NCBI GenBank assembly: GCA_035771165.1
Contig: JAWNZC010000265.1
Location: forward strand, 390,001 to 454,000
Direction of reading: 5' to 3'
Length of the DNA: 64,000 bases
Source of the DNA: Paragorgia papillata
Taxonomy: Eukaryota; Cnidaria; Anthozoa; Scleralcyonacea; Coralliidae
Under the pieces are notes generated by a model, which saw nothing but the letters and a program-made list of their open reading frames with translations, did not search any database and was not told the DNA's origin. Position 1 is the stretch's first letter. Every line of letters begins with the position of its first letter. Shown here piece after piece: positions 11,836-23,132 of this stretch. A program made the translations under genes and the position numbers.

Positions 11836-12399
11836 AAGAATATAGCATCGTACTTAAAACAAAATATGAGCAAAACATTTTTTGAAATTTTATCAAGTTA
11901 ACCCTTTACAGCCTAGGCCATATCATGCCTTGAAAAAAATCGTCTGGGTTTAGCCAGAAAAATAACTGCTAAAGTTTTTTTAACAGGCTGTGGAGACCAT
12001 TGACAGCCTAAGAAGATCTTTTCTGTGCTAAAGAGAATTCAACTGGTGTTATATTTTTTAAAATGGCTAACAGGCTGCAAAAGGTTAAGCAGTATTCTAT
12101 TCCAATATTTTTAACAAAAAGCCAACCTCTGAATATGATTTTCACAGTGTGAGTAACATGCAGTTATTGTTAAGTTAACTACTTGAGAAAAAATAGCATA
12201 AAGCTCTAAACTAAAATCTTTTAATAACTTACGAGTCTCGCTACAAAACTTACTAGTGTGTAATGACAAAACTATACAACCATATTTCTGATGTGCCCAT
12301 ATACAAATTTTTTTCAGGCTTATGCCTCAGACCCCTTTACAGCTATTATACTTGAATTTACTTTTACTACTGGAAAGGACTAGTACTTAAGTTAAATAA

Positions 12400-12590
12400 A
12401 AGTAGCGTGCTGCGTAGGCAGTGTTGAAACAACAATCGAAATATAGTAACTTAGGTTAGATATACTGCCCAAACAGAGAACGTAGGAATCTAACGTTTCG
12501 AGCGAAGGCCCTTCGTCAGAGAGAAACGTGACGAAGGGCCTTCGCTCGAAACGTTAGATTCCTACGTTCTCTGTTTCGGTAGTACTTAAG
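12400..12590. repeat. Foldback family A, full hairpin copy inserted in a tandem repeat
   Basis: The arms CAGAGAACGTAGGAATCTAA..GAAGGCCCTTCGTCA and their near-perfect inverse meet around GAGAGAAACGTG. The flanks read AGTACTTAAGTTA on both sides, so the element interrupts the 130-bp tandem repeat that surrounds it. Confidence 0.85.
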
Positions 12591-12965
12591 TTACTTTGAC
12601 TATAACTTCAACTCTTTTGAAATTTTAGAACTAATAAGTAAGGCTAGTATAAGGCTCACTCTCCTTTACAGCTATTATACTTAAGTTCACTTTTACTACT
12701 GGAAAGGACTAGTACTTAAGTTACTTTGACTATAACTTCAACTCTTTTGAAATTTTAGAACTAATAAGTAAGGCTAGTATAAGGCTCACTCTCCTTTACA
12801 GCTATTATACTTAAGTTTACTTTTACTACTGGAAAGGACTAGTACTTATGTTAATTTGACTATAACTTCAATTCTTTTGAAATTTTAGAACTTATAAGTA
12901 GGGCTAGTATAAGGCTCACTCCCCTTTACATCTGTTATACTTAAGTTTACTTTTACTATAACTTC
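12581..12965. repeat. Tandem repeat, ~130-bp unit, three copies plus a partial one
   Basis: AGTACTTAAG recurs at 12581 and 12711, then as AGTACTTATG at 12841, each followed by GACTATAACTTCAA, CTAATAAGTAAGGCTAG and TTTTACTACTGGAAAGG. A partial copy lies upstream at about 12340-12400, separated by the foldback. Confidence 0.9.
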
Positions 12966-13715
12966 AACTCTTTTGATATTTTAGAGCAGTTCTACTATAT
13001 GTTTTACAACAAACTTCAATTGCATTTCTACCTGACCAAATTGCTTCCTTTAAATTCTCATTCTACCAGGCTAAATGCAATTACTAATGTTATTAACACT
13101 TCTATCCTTAACGGCTTAGACCTACTAAAAGCTTCCTAAATCTCTTTCTATCAAGTAAAATATATAATCACGATGTTATATTCTTTCCTTTAAACTCCTC
13201 AATTAAAATAACAACACTGAATCCTTTTAGGACATCGGCAAGAGATTCACCAGGAGGAAAGCGTAATCTTATTATAAATACAAGTGCCAAGCACAAAACA
13301 CGGATAAAAGCCAGCAAACACAAGGCATAAAAACATAATATTTAATCTAACGTTTCGTTGTTTAAATCACAACATCTTCAGAGATAATAGTTCAATATGA
13401 GTGTAATGTCAATTCATCATTTACAGACTATACTTCTGTATGAACTACGAATATAAAATACAAAATACAACTGAAACAAATAATTAAACCTAGTTGTTTT
13501 ATATCAATAACTGGTATTATAGATTCTGTTACTACGGAATTGAAAACGAGATACTACATGAAAAAAACTTGTGTAAAAAATACTGTACAAATAAAGCAAG
13601 TAATCAAAATAGAATAAATTTACAAGAAATAAGAGGTTTCTTTTATAAATCCTAAATTATCAAAGTTCTGCCCTTTTCGTCTTTGTTTAAAAGAGATAAC
13701 ATACATCCTACCATT
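12966..13715. other. 3' flank of the TPR-CHAT gene, no other gene seen
   Basis: AT-rich. Contains AATCTAACGTTTCGTTG..CATCTTCAGAGATAATAG near 13345-13390, similar in style to Penelope-like element tails. On the minus strand this is the region just after the CHAT stop codon, where polyadenylation would be expected. Confidence 0.4.
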
Positions 13716-14460
13716 TTATCTCCTTTTTTGAGATTCTTCTTTTATCTTATTAATATTTTCTTCGGAGAATTTAACATCTTCACCAAAAACAGTATAAGGT
13801 CCCCAAATATAATATGAACGACAGAAACGATTTTCATGACGTTGAAATATTTTCATTGTTTCTTGTAAAGCGTCGCAAACCGACCTTTCCCCTAAAATTC
13901 CGGCGTATAAAGTTTTCATAAACAATTCGGACCCTTTGTCGTCAGTAGGCCAAAGTGTAGTGACGACAGAGCGAGCACCGGCTGCAAGAAATGCGCGTGC
14001 AAGACCAACGACTCCTTCTGAAGAAAGTTCACCTCTTCCTGTATAACAACATGATAGAACAACTAAGCGTGCTTTTATATCAATGTCCATAATATCGCTT
14101 TCTCTCAGAAGATAAAATTCTTCATTTGGCATATCTAAACCTTGCTCTTTCCACTCTGGATTTGGTGCCAGAAAAATCTCTCCTCGCTTTTTGTCGCCAT
14201 GTGCTGCAATGTGAATAATGCTAGAGCTACGAATACGTTCTAAAACTTGCCTTTTTATCGCCTTACGCCCAATTAAAGGTTTCGCATTAAAACGTCGCGC
14301 AAGACATTTGATTTCTTTCTCAGCATTTGGCAATGACGGGAGATTTGATTGATTATATTCATCATCTTTAAACTTAACTGTGCCTACTGATGGATTACCA
14401 ACAAACAATGCAGGGCCTAGATTAACATGCTCTTTGGTTAGTGTATAGTGTATGCAAAGA
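13716..14460 (-). other. CHAT caspase-like domain, separate frame
   Basis: The domain continues from the end of the TPR frame (VPFSTLL..YLSETYSIQITPSL, the usual start of a CHAT core) into another frame at LTKEHVNLGPALFVGNPS. Catalytic His in AAHG and Cys in SCCYTG are both present, as is GLARAFLAAGARSVVTTLW, the conserved helix-strand after the Cys. The domain itself has no missing key residue. Confidence 0.85.
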
Positions 14461-17400
14461 CGGTGTAATTTGAATGCTATAGGTTTCCGACAAGTAAGAA
14501 AAGTTTTCATCCAACAATGTGGAAAATGGAACAAAAAATAAAAATTTGTCAGGAACGATAATCAATTTGGAACCCTTTATGAATTGTTTTATTGGATCGA
14601 TAAGTGATACAAACAATTTTCGCATGGACAAAGGAATTCTTTTTTCATTCCTTAGCATGGCGATATCTAAGTACTCCAGGCTCTTCATTTTTGGAAGATG
14701 AACATGAGCTAAATCGTAAATCTCCACTACTCTTTCAAGATTTTTCTTATTTGATTGAGAAGGACCGGATCTTGTCTTTTGAATGTTATTGTTTAAGTTC
14801 GCTTCACGAGCCAAAGGCTTTTCAGAATTGAATAAAGATAGTGATTTGGAGAGGTCGATAACATCCAATAATTTCCCAGTACCAGAATGCAAATCTTCTT
14901 CATAGAAAAATGAAGAACTTCGGCTAAGTTTCAATTTTAAAATGCTAAGAAAAGAGATTAGGTTATTGCAAATGTAAGCTTGGGTCGATAAAGTACCATC
15001 AATCTCTTTAAAATTAATATGTTTGGTATCACCATCATCATTTAAAACCCAAACGTTCAAAAACTTTTCATCATCAAAAGCGTAGGATATGACAGTAGAA
15101 CAACTGTCACTAAGCTGCATAGCTTTTTTAAGATCAACTATTTGATCACGTTCTCTTTTGGACTCAACTGCTTGCCAAGTCTTGTTTGTATAATTGCCCA
15201 TGTCAACAATCTCTGATTTCTTTCGTTTCTCAATAAACGCACGCAGTGCCTTGGCCTTTCCAAGATCAATAACTAACAATGCGGCTTCAATGCGTGTTAA
15301 CAAAAGAAAACAATACATTAGAGTCACATTTCGTGGAAAGTATTCACTAGTGAATGATATCTTATTTTTGTCAACATCCAAGTCGAATAAAATCTTATCA
15401 CCACACATAACAGATCTCTTAAGAAATGACACAGCGTTTTGTAAGTTGCTGACATCTTCCGTTTCGCGAGCTCCAAACAAATACAGGTCCAAGTAAGAGT
15501 CCCCTATGTTTCCTAAAGAAATACATTCCATACTTCGATCACCAATTTCTAAACTAATATTAAATGATTCTCTGGAACATTTAAGAGATTTTTGAAACTG
15601 CCCCATCTTAGAAAATGCATTCCCTAAATTTCCATTCTTATTTGCTATTCCTGACCGATCTCCAATTTCAATGCTGATTTCTAGGCCTTTATTATAATAC
15701 TGAATAGCTTTTTCATACTGCCCCAAACAATGATAGGCATTCCCTAAATTTCCATTCTTATTTGCTATTCCTGACCGATCTCCTATTTCAATGCTGATTT
15801 CTAGACCTTTATTATAATACTGAATAGCTTTTTCATACTGCCCCAAACGAAGATAGGCTATCCCTAAACTTCCAATGCTACTTGCTATTCCTGACCGATC
15901 TCCTATTTCAATGCTGATTTCTAGACCTATATTATAATACTGAATAGCTTTTTCATACGGCCCCATACTCAAATAGACACTCCCTAAATTTCCATTTTTA
16001 CTTGCTATTCCCGACCGATCTCCTATTTCAGTGCTGATTTCTAGACCTTTATTATAATACTGAATAGCTTTTTCATACTGCCCCAAACAACGATAGGCAG
16101 TCCCTAAATTTCCATTTTTATTTGCTATTCCTGACCGATCTCCAATTTCAATGCTGATTTCTAGGCCTTTATTATAATACTGAATAGCTTTTTCATACTG
16201 CCCCAAACAACGATAGGCAGTCCCTAAATTTTCATTCTTATTTGCTATTCCTGACCGATCTCCTATTTCAGTGCTGATTTCTAGACCTTTATTAAAATAC
16301 TGAATAGCTTTTTCATACTGCCCCAAACGAAGATAGGCTATCCCTAAACTTCCAATGCTACTTGCTATTCCTGACCGATCTCCTATTTCAATGCTGATTT
16401 CTAGACCTATATTATAATACTGAATAGCTTTTTCATACTGCCCCATACTCAAATAGACACTCCCTAAATTTCCATTTTTACTTGCTATTCCCGACCGATC
16501 TCCTATTTCAGTGCTGATTTCTAGACCTTTATTATAATACTGAATAGCTTTTTCATACTGCCCCAAACAATGATAGGCAGTCCCTAAATTCCCATTGTTA
16601 CTTGCTATTCCTGACCGATCTCCTATTTCAGTGCTGATTTCTAGACCTTTATTATAATACTGAATAGCTTTTTCATACTGCCCCAAACAATGATAGGCAG
16701 TCCCTAAATTTCCATTGTTACTTGCTATTCCTGACCGATCTCCTATTTCAGTGCTGATTTCTAGACCTTTATTATAATACGGAATAGCTTTTTCATACTG
16801 CCCGAAACAATGATAGGCAGTCCCTAAATTTCCATTGTTACTTGCAATTCCTGACCGATCTCCTATTTCAATGCTGATTTCTAGACCTTTATTATAATAC
16901 TGAATAGCTTTTTCATACTGCCCCAAACAACGATAGGCAATCCCTAAATTTCCATTGTTACTTGCTATTCCTGACCGATCTCCTATTTCAATGCTGATTT
17001 CTAGACCTTTATTATAATACTGAATAGCTTTTTCATACTGCCCCAAACAACGATAGGCAGTCCCTAAATTTCCATTGTTACTTGCAATTCCTGACCGATC
17101 TCCTATTTCAATGCTGATTTCTAGACCTGTATTACAATACTGAATAGCTTTTTCATACTGCCCCAAACAATGATAGGCAGACCCTAAATTTCCATTGTTA
17201 CTTGCTATTCGTGACCGATCTCCTATTTCTGTGCTGATTTCTAGGCTTTTATTATAATACTGAATAGCTTTTTCATACTGCCCCAAACAACGACATGCAG
17301 TCCCTAAATTTCCATTGTTACTTGCTATTCCTGACCGATCTCCTATTTCAATGCTGATTTCTAGACCTTTATTACAATACTGAATAGCTTTTTCATACTG

Positions 17401-20014
17401 CCCCAAACAATAATAGGCAGACCCTAAATTTCCATTCTTATTTGCTATTAATGACCGATCTCCTATTTCAATGCTGATTTCTAGACCTTTATTATGATAG
17501 TGAATAGCTTTTTCATACTGCCCCAAACAACGATAGGCAGTCCCTAAATTTCCATTGTTACTTGCAATTCCTGACCGATCTCCTATTTCAATGCTGATTT
17601 CTAGACCTTTATTATAATACTGAATAGCTTTTTCATACTGCCCCAAACAACGATAGGCAATCCCTAAATTTCCATTGTTACTTGCAATTCCTGACCGATC
17701 TCCTATTTCAATGCTGATTTCTAGACCTTTATTATAATACTGAATAGCTTTTTCATATTGCCCCAAACAATGATAGGCAGTCCCTAAATTTCCATTCTTA
17801 TTTGCTATTCCTGACCGATCTCCTATTTCAATGCTGATTTCTAAACCTTTATTATTATACTGAATAGCTTTTTCATACTGCCCCAAACAACGATACGCAG
17901 TCCCTAAATTTCCATTGTTACTTGCAATTCCTGACCGATCTCCTATTTCAATGCTGATTTCTAGACCTTTATTGTAATACTGAATAGCTTTTTCATACTG
18001 CCCCAAACAACGATAGGCAGTCCCTAAATTTCTATTGTTACTTGCAATTCCTGACCGATCTCCTATTTCAATGCTGATTTCTAGACCTTTATTATAATAC
18101 TGAATAGCTTTTTCATACTGCCCCAAACAACGATAGGCAGTCCCTAAATTTCCATTGTTACTTGCAATTCCTGACCGATCTCCTATTTCAATGCTGATTT
18201 CTAGACCTTTATTATAATACTGAATAGCTTTTTCATTCTGCCCCAAACAATGATAGGCAGTCCCTAAATTTCCATTCTTATTTGCTATTCCTGACCGATC
18301 TCCTATTTCAATGCTGATTTCTAGACCTTTATTATAATACTGAATAGCTTTTTCATACTGCCCCAAACAACGATAGGCAGTCCCTAAATTTCCATTGTTA
18401 TTTGCAATTCCTGACCGATCTCCTATTTCAATGCTGATTTCTAGACCTTTATTACAATACTGAATAGCTTTTTCATACTGCCCCATACTCGAATAGACAC
18501 TCCCTAAATTTCCATTGTTACTTGCTATTCCTGACCGATTACCTATTTCAGTGCTGATTCCTAGACTTTTGTTGTAATAGTCAATAGCTTCTTTATACTC
18601 TGCCAAACCTAGATGCGCATTTCCTAATGTATTGCAACATCTTTCTTTGCATGATTTGTCTTGAAGTTCATCTGCAATCTTTTCAGCTCTTAGGGTATAT
18701 TCTATTGTTTTACTATAATGTGAAGTATTAAGATATATTTCTGCAATTCTAAGAAGAACATCCATTCTCAAACTCTTTCCCTCAACTAAATTACTTAATA
18801 ATTTTTCAAACTCAACATAGTACTTCAACATTTCCCGACATTTCCCATTTCCATCACATTTTAGAATAACGGAGAATAACATGAATATTTTTAACCCTAA
18901 GTTACCTTGAAGAAGTTCAATGGATCTATCTACTATCTACACAAAGTCATTCTTTCTTCCTTTTTCTTGTAGAATTTTTGCCGTCTCAGCAACAAACTCA
19001 ATTACCATTTCTATGTTTCTGTTTCTTGCTTGAAAAATCTGTTTTCAGTTTAAAAATATTTATATAGCAAAAAAGCTAACCAAAACGTGTGCAGCAGACG
19101 TTTGTACTAAACTGAGGTTTGGTAGAGATAGAGTAGAGGGTGGGGTGAGGAGTCAAATTGAGCTAGTGTCACAAAAAAATTGTCCCCTTCTAAACTACAC
19201 GATAAAACGCCAAGCAAGCAAGTTGCTACAAAGCCGTTTTAACATGCCGTTACCGGGATGCATTTGCACTGGTTGTTTCCAGTTTAAGTACTGTTTAATA
19301 AACGAGCAGGAGTGTTTTAACAGATATAAAGAAACGAGGCGAAGCTGAGTGTTTTTATATCTGATAAAACACGAACTGCGAGTTTATTGAACGGCTTAAA
19401 AAACGAACCACTTGGTAAGTTCATTGGTGCAGTAAAAAGTTGAAAAATAACCTTGTCTAAGCCGAGAAAATCAAAGATAAAGTTTATGTAAATCAGGAGG
19501 TATCTTTATCACATATAAAGACACTGATTAAACTTTAATTTCTTTTGAATTTTCCTCATGAATTATTAATGAGGTTTTGAACATGTCCGTAATAGGTTGT
19601 TGACAAAACTTGCAACAATGTTGATGACTTCAACGGACTTGTGACAAATTGTTCCAACAACTTGTTACTGCTTTGCACTTACCAAATTGCTACAAGGTTG
19701 ACAACAAGAAGCTTGCATTGGCTTGATAAAATCACAACTTCTTAACAACTTGTGAACAGGCGTGCTACAAGCTTGTTGCAAACTCATCTTGTCAACACTG
19801 AAGCTGTGGGATTTTTATGGGTGTAGATTTGCCGAAATGAAACGACTATACGAAAGAAGGGAAAAAGGAAGGAGGTTTTAAAAATAGATTCTTCGGAGGT
19901 TATAAAAATAGATTCTTCGTCTGTTGTTGAAATAGTTCTAAAAACAGTACTGATATTTAAGTTACTTACATCACGGAGCATGCCCGCATCAAAACTTTCT
20001 TGAGCGGATGCCAT
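13716..20014 (-). CDS. TPR-CHAT protein (TTC28-like), two exons, with an in-frame stop and a frame break
   Basis: A long tetratricopeptide-repeat solenoid is joined to a C-terminal CHAT (caspase/separase-like) peptidase domain. Exon 1 (20014-19970) encodes MASAQESFDAGMLRD and ends at a perfect donor, GTAAGT. Exon 2 begins at 19038 after CAG, in the same phase, and runs to the end. About 26 TPRs of 40 residues each follow (LGQYEKAIQYYNKGLEIS type). The C-terminal part has the expected catalytic pair: His in IIHIAAHGD (about 14200) and Cys in VVLSCCYTGRGE. CHAT proteins act as cysteine proteases, some in defence signalling; the substrate here is unknown. Two lesions: TAG at 18937-18939, 23 codons after an internal Met, and a one-base frame change between about 14440 and 14460 separating the TPR frame from the CHAT frame. 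It may be a recent pseudogene, or the lesions may be assembly errors. The reading is otherwise open for over 1700 codons. Confidence 0.8.
15538..18600 (-). repeat. 120-bp coding tandem repeat (about 26 TPRs)
   Basis: The 120-bp period is exact: GACCGATC recurs at the same offset from about 15651 to 18531, 25 times, with one more diverged unit at each end. Units differ at few positions (for example CAACGATAGGCAG / CAATGATAGGCAG / GAAGATAGGCTA). Blocks of units are repeated as higher-order groups, as at 15841-16080 versus 16321-16560, which shows recent internal duplication or conversion. Confidence 0.95.
18937..18939 (-). other. In-frame TAG in the TPR-CHAT gene
   Basis: The frame is open on both sides (KGRKNDFV before, IVDRSIELLQGNLG after). 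A C-to-T change of a CAG Gln codon would explain it. Confidence 0.65.
19298..19585. repeat. Family C hairpin element, copy 2 (inside the intron)
   Basis: GAGCAGGAGTGTTTTAAC, then ATATAAAGAAACGAGGCGAAG, CTGAGTGTTTTTATAT, CTGATAAAACACGAACTGCGAG; ends with CCTCATGAATTATTAATGAG. Confidence 0.7.
19590..19800. repeat. Degenerate CAACTTGTTAC / CAACAATGTTG words
   Basis: Recurring drifted words (TTGACAAAACTTGCAACAA, ACAACTTGTTACTGC, CAAGCTTGTTGCAAAC), similar in style to the arrays at 3.5 and 6.8 kb. Confidence 0.45.
19970..20014 (-). other. Predicted exon 1 of the TPR-CHAT gene
   Basis: Fifteen codons from the ATG at 20014, ending in GAT directly before GTAAGT (19969-19964). Codon phase is kept with the acceptor CAG at 19041-19039. 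The gene name and splice call are predictions from signals only. Confidence 0.6.
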
Positions 20015-20092
20015 TTTTGTATACTGGCAAGACCGTTTTTAGCTGCAAAAGAACGAGAAACAGGTGAACAAAACTGATAAAACCTATTTACT

Positions 20093-20320
20093 ACAGAAAA
20101 AATACTAATAGGCATAGAATTTTGGAAAAAGTATACTAATGAACATAGAACTTTATATATAGAATTATCATTGTTATTTGAAATTAGATGAATCAAAGCA
20201 AAAACGATCAATAACGGAGCGTTTGTTAAGCTGTTCAAAACTCTCACAAGCACGTTAAATTTGTTAAATAACGATCGGGCTATCATCTATATCATGAATG
20301 AACTACACGAGCCTGTTCAT
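20093..20320. repeat. Direct repeat flanking the array locus, left copy
   Basis: AGAAAAAATACTAATAGGCA through CCTGTTCATATGA matches 46293-46498 at near identity. The right copy lacks 23 bp (around AATAACGGAGCGTTTG). This copy is immediately upstream of the TPR-CHAT ATG, so it probably contains that gene's promoter. Confidence 0.9.
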
Positions 20321-20519
20321 ATGATCACTCACGTAGTACTATCCACTGCTTGCAGTCGATACAAAAACAGAAAAGACATACAGCGGTAGAGGAAGTCAGA
20401 GGTAGTCTAAATTCCAATAAGCCTTTTGGTTTCTATTTTATAAATTTAAATTATTTACTAGCTTATCTTGTGGTAAAAATTATCATTAAACATTAAACAT
20501 TATATTCGGGCCTAACACA

Positions 20520-20800
20520 GGTACTATTTAAAACATGAGCAGCAGTGTTTTATCAGATTTAAAACACGAGGCGATATAAGTTCATATAGAAATCAATTTT
20601 GAAAATTGAAGTTGTCTGAGTCGCAAAGTCGAAGAAAAAGTTCATCGGAAATAGCGAGCGTGTCTCCATCACATATAGAGACACGTCACGGTCATGATTT
20701 TCCTTTGTGTTTTCCTCATGAATTATTAATGAGTTTTGAATAAACATCAAATTCATTAATAATTCATAAGGAAAATTCAAAAGAAATGAATGTTTAATCA
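20520..20800. repeat. Family C hairpin element, copy 3
   Basis: AAACATGAGCAGCAGTGTTT, then TTTAAAACACGAGGCGATA, then CCTCATGAATTATTAATGAG, followed by an inverted partial end (CATTAATAATTCATAAGG). Confidence 0.7.
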
Positions 20801-20811
20801 GGTGTTTGTAA

Positions 20812-20957
20812 TAATTAATAACCGAGAGTGAGGTCTTTACGGTAAAATATTAAACCGAGGTCTTGCTGTATTGACCGAGCGATAGCGAGGTTAATACGTT
20901 CAAGACCGAGGTGTAATATTTTACTGTAAAGACCGAACGGTCGAGGTTATTAAGTAG
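20812..20957. repeat. Foldback repeat with GACCGAG arms
   Basis: AATAACCGAG..GAGGTCTTTACGGTAAAATATTA is inverted as TAATATTTTACTGTAAAGACCG..CGAGGTTATTA. The loop repeats GACCGAGCGATAGCGAGG. Confidence 0.8.
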
Positions 20958-21042
20958 TTTATTATATGGCACTTTTTATTTCAAAATCAGTCTTGTATTT
21001 CTTGGTCTTCGCTTCCTTTAACTTCGTCAAAACATCGAACTA

Positions 21043-21314
21043 CAATCAGTGCATTTATTCGTTGAAACGCTTCATACAAATGATCCTTCAATTCCTTACT
21101 AATTTAAAATTTTCTATTCCCCCCCCCCCCCCCCCCCCCCCCCGTTCAATGTTGCAATGTTGATGATGGCAATGAAAGAATATGCCTTTAACATTTCTTA
21201 AAGATATGAAAATGGAAAATTAAGCTCAAATCAACATTGAATTGGGGGGGGGGGGGGGTGGGGGGGATGCACCAGTTGAATTTCCTTTCGTTTCAACATT
21301 TTTTGCACTGATTG
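21043..21314. mobile_element. Terminal palindromic module 'P1' at the left edge of the array
   Basis: 272 bp between TA (21041-21042) and the first array unit. The outer arms are CAATCAGTGCA..GTTGAAACG and the inverse CGTTTCAAC..TGCACTGATTG. The inner arms are a 25-C tract (21119-21143) followed by TCAATGTTG, and CAACATTGA followed by a 15-G tract and a 7-G tract (21244-21266). The plan matches the 262-bp module at 62217-62478 although the sequences have diverged. The ends CAATC..GATTG beside TA resemble Tc1/mariner termini. Confidence 0.7.
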
Positions 21315-21560
21315 TCTGAATTGAAAATTACCCAAATGGCGCAATAATGTGAAAGCAAAATCATATTTAACGTTTTCATGGAGAATAATCTTTTTAAATT
21401 TTTATTAATTAATACTCATATATTTTTAAAAACTATTTAGTCGTTAACAAGGTATACGTTTACTTTCATTTTTCACAAATGTTTTATTACTTATTCACTA
21501 AAATGTGCATGGGCGTATGCAGAACTGTGAGCTGTGTGTCACGTGGAAACCAACAATGGA

Positions 21561-23040
21561 ATGTTATACACGCAATTAATTCGTAAACCGCAATTTAATC
21601 GCAACTATACACTTATGGAGTATCTCTCTGAGTATCATAGCGATAGTTCTTCAACAAATTCTGAAGCAGAAGAATTGCGTTCTCGTGACAATCGACAAGT
21701 GTATCTAGTAACTTATAGCCAGGCAAACACCGAAAAGTTTCCAACCAGGGAATCTTTTGCCAACGCCGTTGTTGCTTCTTTCTCATGCGGTACCGCCAAA
21801 GTAAAACACTGGTGTTGTTCAAAAGAATCACACAAAAGATCTGGGGTTCATTACCACCTGTGCTTGAAGCTAGACCGAGTTCAACGATGGCTACCTTCGA
21901 AGAGATATCTAGGGCAGCATCATGGCATTTCAGTGCATTTTTCCACCGTCCATGCAAATTATTACACGGCGTGGAAGTATGTAACGAAAGAAGATAGCAC
22001 CTTTCAAGAAAGTGATAATCACCCAGATTTGAGAGATAGTAAAGGCCCATCAACAACAAAAGCTCATGAAGCCATTCAGAGACGAAGGAATAAGAGAGTG
22101 CGCGACAACGAACTTCGAAATAGTGGAGAAGAGCAGTCGGAGGGAGAAATGGGAGAATGCATACATGCAAAGGGGCAAAAGAAAGGGGTTTCGAAAAAGC
22201 GGAAACGTCTCAGTGCTTTTCCAGGTTTCCGAAATTATAATATCTCAAAATCTTCGTGACAGAACAGCTTTGTTAGCTTTTGCAAATATGCAGAAACGTG
22301 AGGGGAAAACTGATTTGGCAGAGTTCATTATCAATCGGGGCAGTAAAGTTGTTAACGAACTATTGAGTAATGCCTGGGAGATGGCCAACGCAGAAGTCAT
22401 GCAAAAGCGGAAGGAGAAATCACGCATGGACTTGTTGCGCATTGCATATGCGGAGAAGTGTATTTGTCAGGAAGAAAGGGAGTGGATGGCTTGTGCTGTA
22501 GAACTTTTGGCCAACAATGGAATTTCTGAAGAGGCATTTGTTAACAGTACGAGAGAGCTGCTGGAAAAGGGAAGAGGAAAATATCGCAATATAATGTTGA
22601 CGGGGCCGGCAAACTGCGGTAAAACATTTCTCTTAAATCCGTTGAACAAAATTTACGAGACTTTTACCAATCCCGCATCCACTAGTTTTGCCTGGGTCGG
22701 CGCGGAGAAAGCTGAAATAATTTTTCTCAATGACTTCAGGTGGTCTCCACAGATCATAGCGTGGCATGATCTCCTTCTCATGTTAGAAGGTCAGTTAGTG
22801 CATTTGCCGGCGCCCAAATCCCACTTCGCTAAAGACGGCGTGTTCGATAGAGATACGCCAATATTTTGTACCGGCAAGCGGCCTTTGGTTTATGTTCGAA
22901 ACGGCGCGGTCGATGAACGAGAAACAGAAATGATGGCTGTGCGATGGAAGGTTCTTAACTTCTACCGACAGATCCCCTGTAGCGAGCAAAAGGAGATTAC
23001 TGCTTGTCCTTCCTGTTTTGCGCGTCTTATACTTCAATGA
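21561..23040 (+). CDS. CRESS-virus-like Rep (HUH endonuclease + SF3 helicase), unit 1, one frame break
   Basis: Replication initiator of the Cressdnaviricota/plasmid type, expected to nick and join the origin for rolling-circle replication in the nucleus. Numbering follows the unit 5 frame: HUH motif I YLVTYS (67-72), HUH motif GVHYHL (His116, His118), motif III YVTKED (Tyr159, Lys162), a basic nuclear-signal stretch KKRKR near 231, Walker A GPANCGKT (367-374), Walker B IIFLND (405-410), B' around MLEGQLVHLPAPK, and a C-terminal CPSC pair. The motif C region reads IFCTGKRP, without the usual Asn. The start is uncertain: ATG at 21561 or 21615. In unit 1 an extra T in the run at 22217-22220 splits the frame. 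The convergent transposase and shared intergenic origin suggest one mobile replicon. Confidence 0.85.
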
Positions 23041-23132
23041 CATTATTAGGTAAACTTAGGCTGTTAGGCAGAGAAATTGGGGACAAGAACTGGTTTATTT
23101 AAACTTAGAGCAATATATGTAATATATTGACG

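Larger units (their letters stand above)
7400..12190. repeat. Segmental duplication, copy 1 (partner at 55050-59720)
   Basis: The block matches 55.05-59.72 kb almost end to end in the same orientation: the same succession of AT-rich sequence, CCCCTCC-rich patches, AAAGATGGCGAC, the CTTTCGACCTGTTGACTCAG segment, the coding-like remnant at its end and a family C hairpin. Differences are scattered substitutions and small indels. Copy 2 carries an extra ~170 bp near 58515-58685. The copies lie about 47.6 kb apart. Confidence 0.9.
19039..19969 (-). other. Predicted intron 1 of the TPR-CHAT gene, filled with repeats
   Basis: 931 bp from GTAAGT to TTTTAAACTGAAAACAG. It contains a family C hairpin (19300-19580) and a run of degenerate CAACTTGTTAC-type words (19590-19800), so most of the intron is transposon-derived. 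Confidence 0.55.

Noticed and set aside
15538..18600. Regular 120-bp repeats that might look like a CRISPR or satellite array
   Set aside because: The repeats are contiguous, in frame, and translate to canonical TPRs inside one long open frame; there are no spacers.
21481..21490. GTTTTATTAC upstream of Rep as the rolling-circle nick site
   Set aside because: It has the TATTAC core but only a weak, bulged stem around it and no iterons. The site between the iteron blocks is better supported.
21613..22170. Long minus-strand open frame (185 codons) antisense to Rep, repeated in most units
   Set aside because: It lies wholly within the Rep coding region, has no recognisable motif, and recurs only because the units are identical. 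It is a shadow of the Rep frame.
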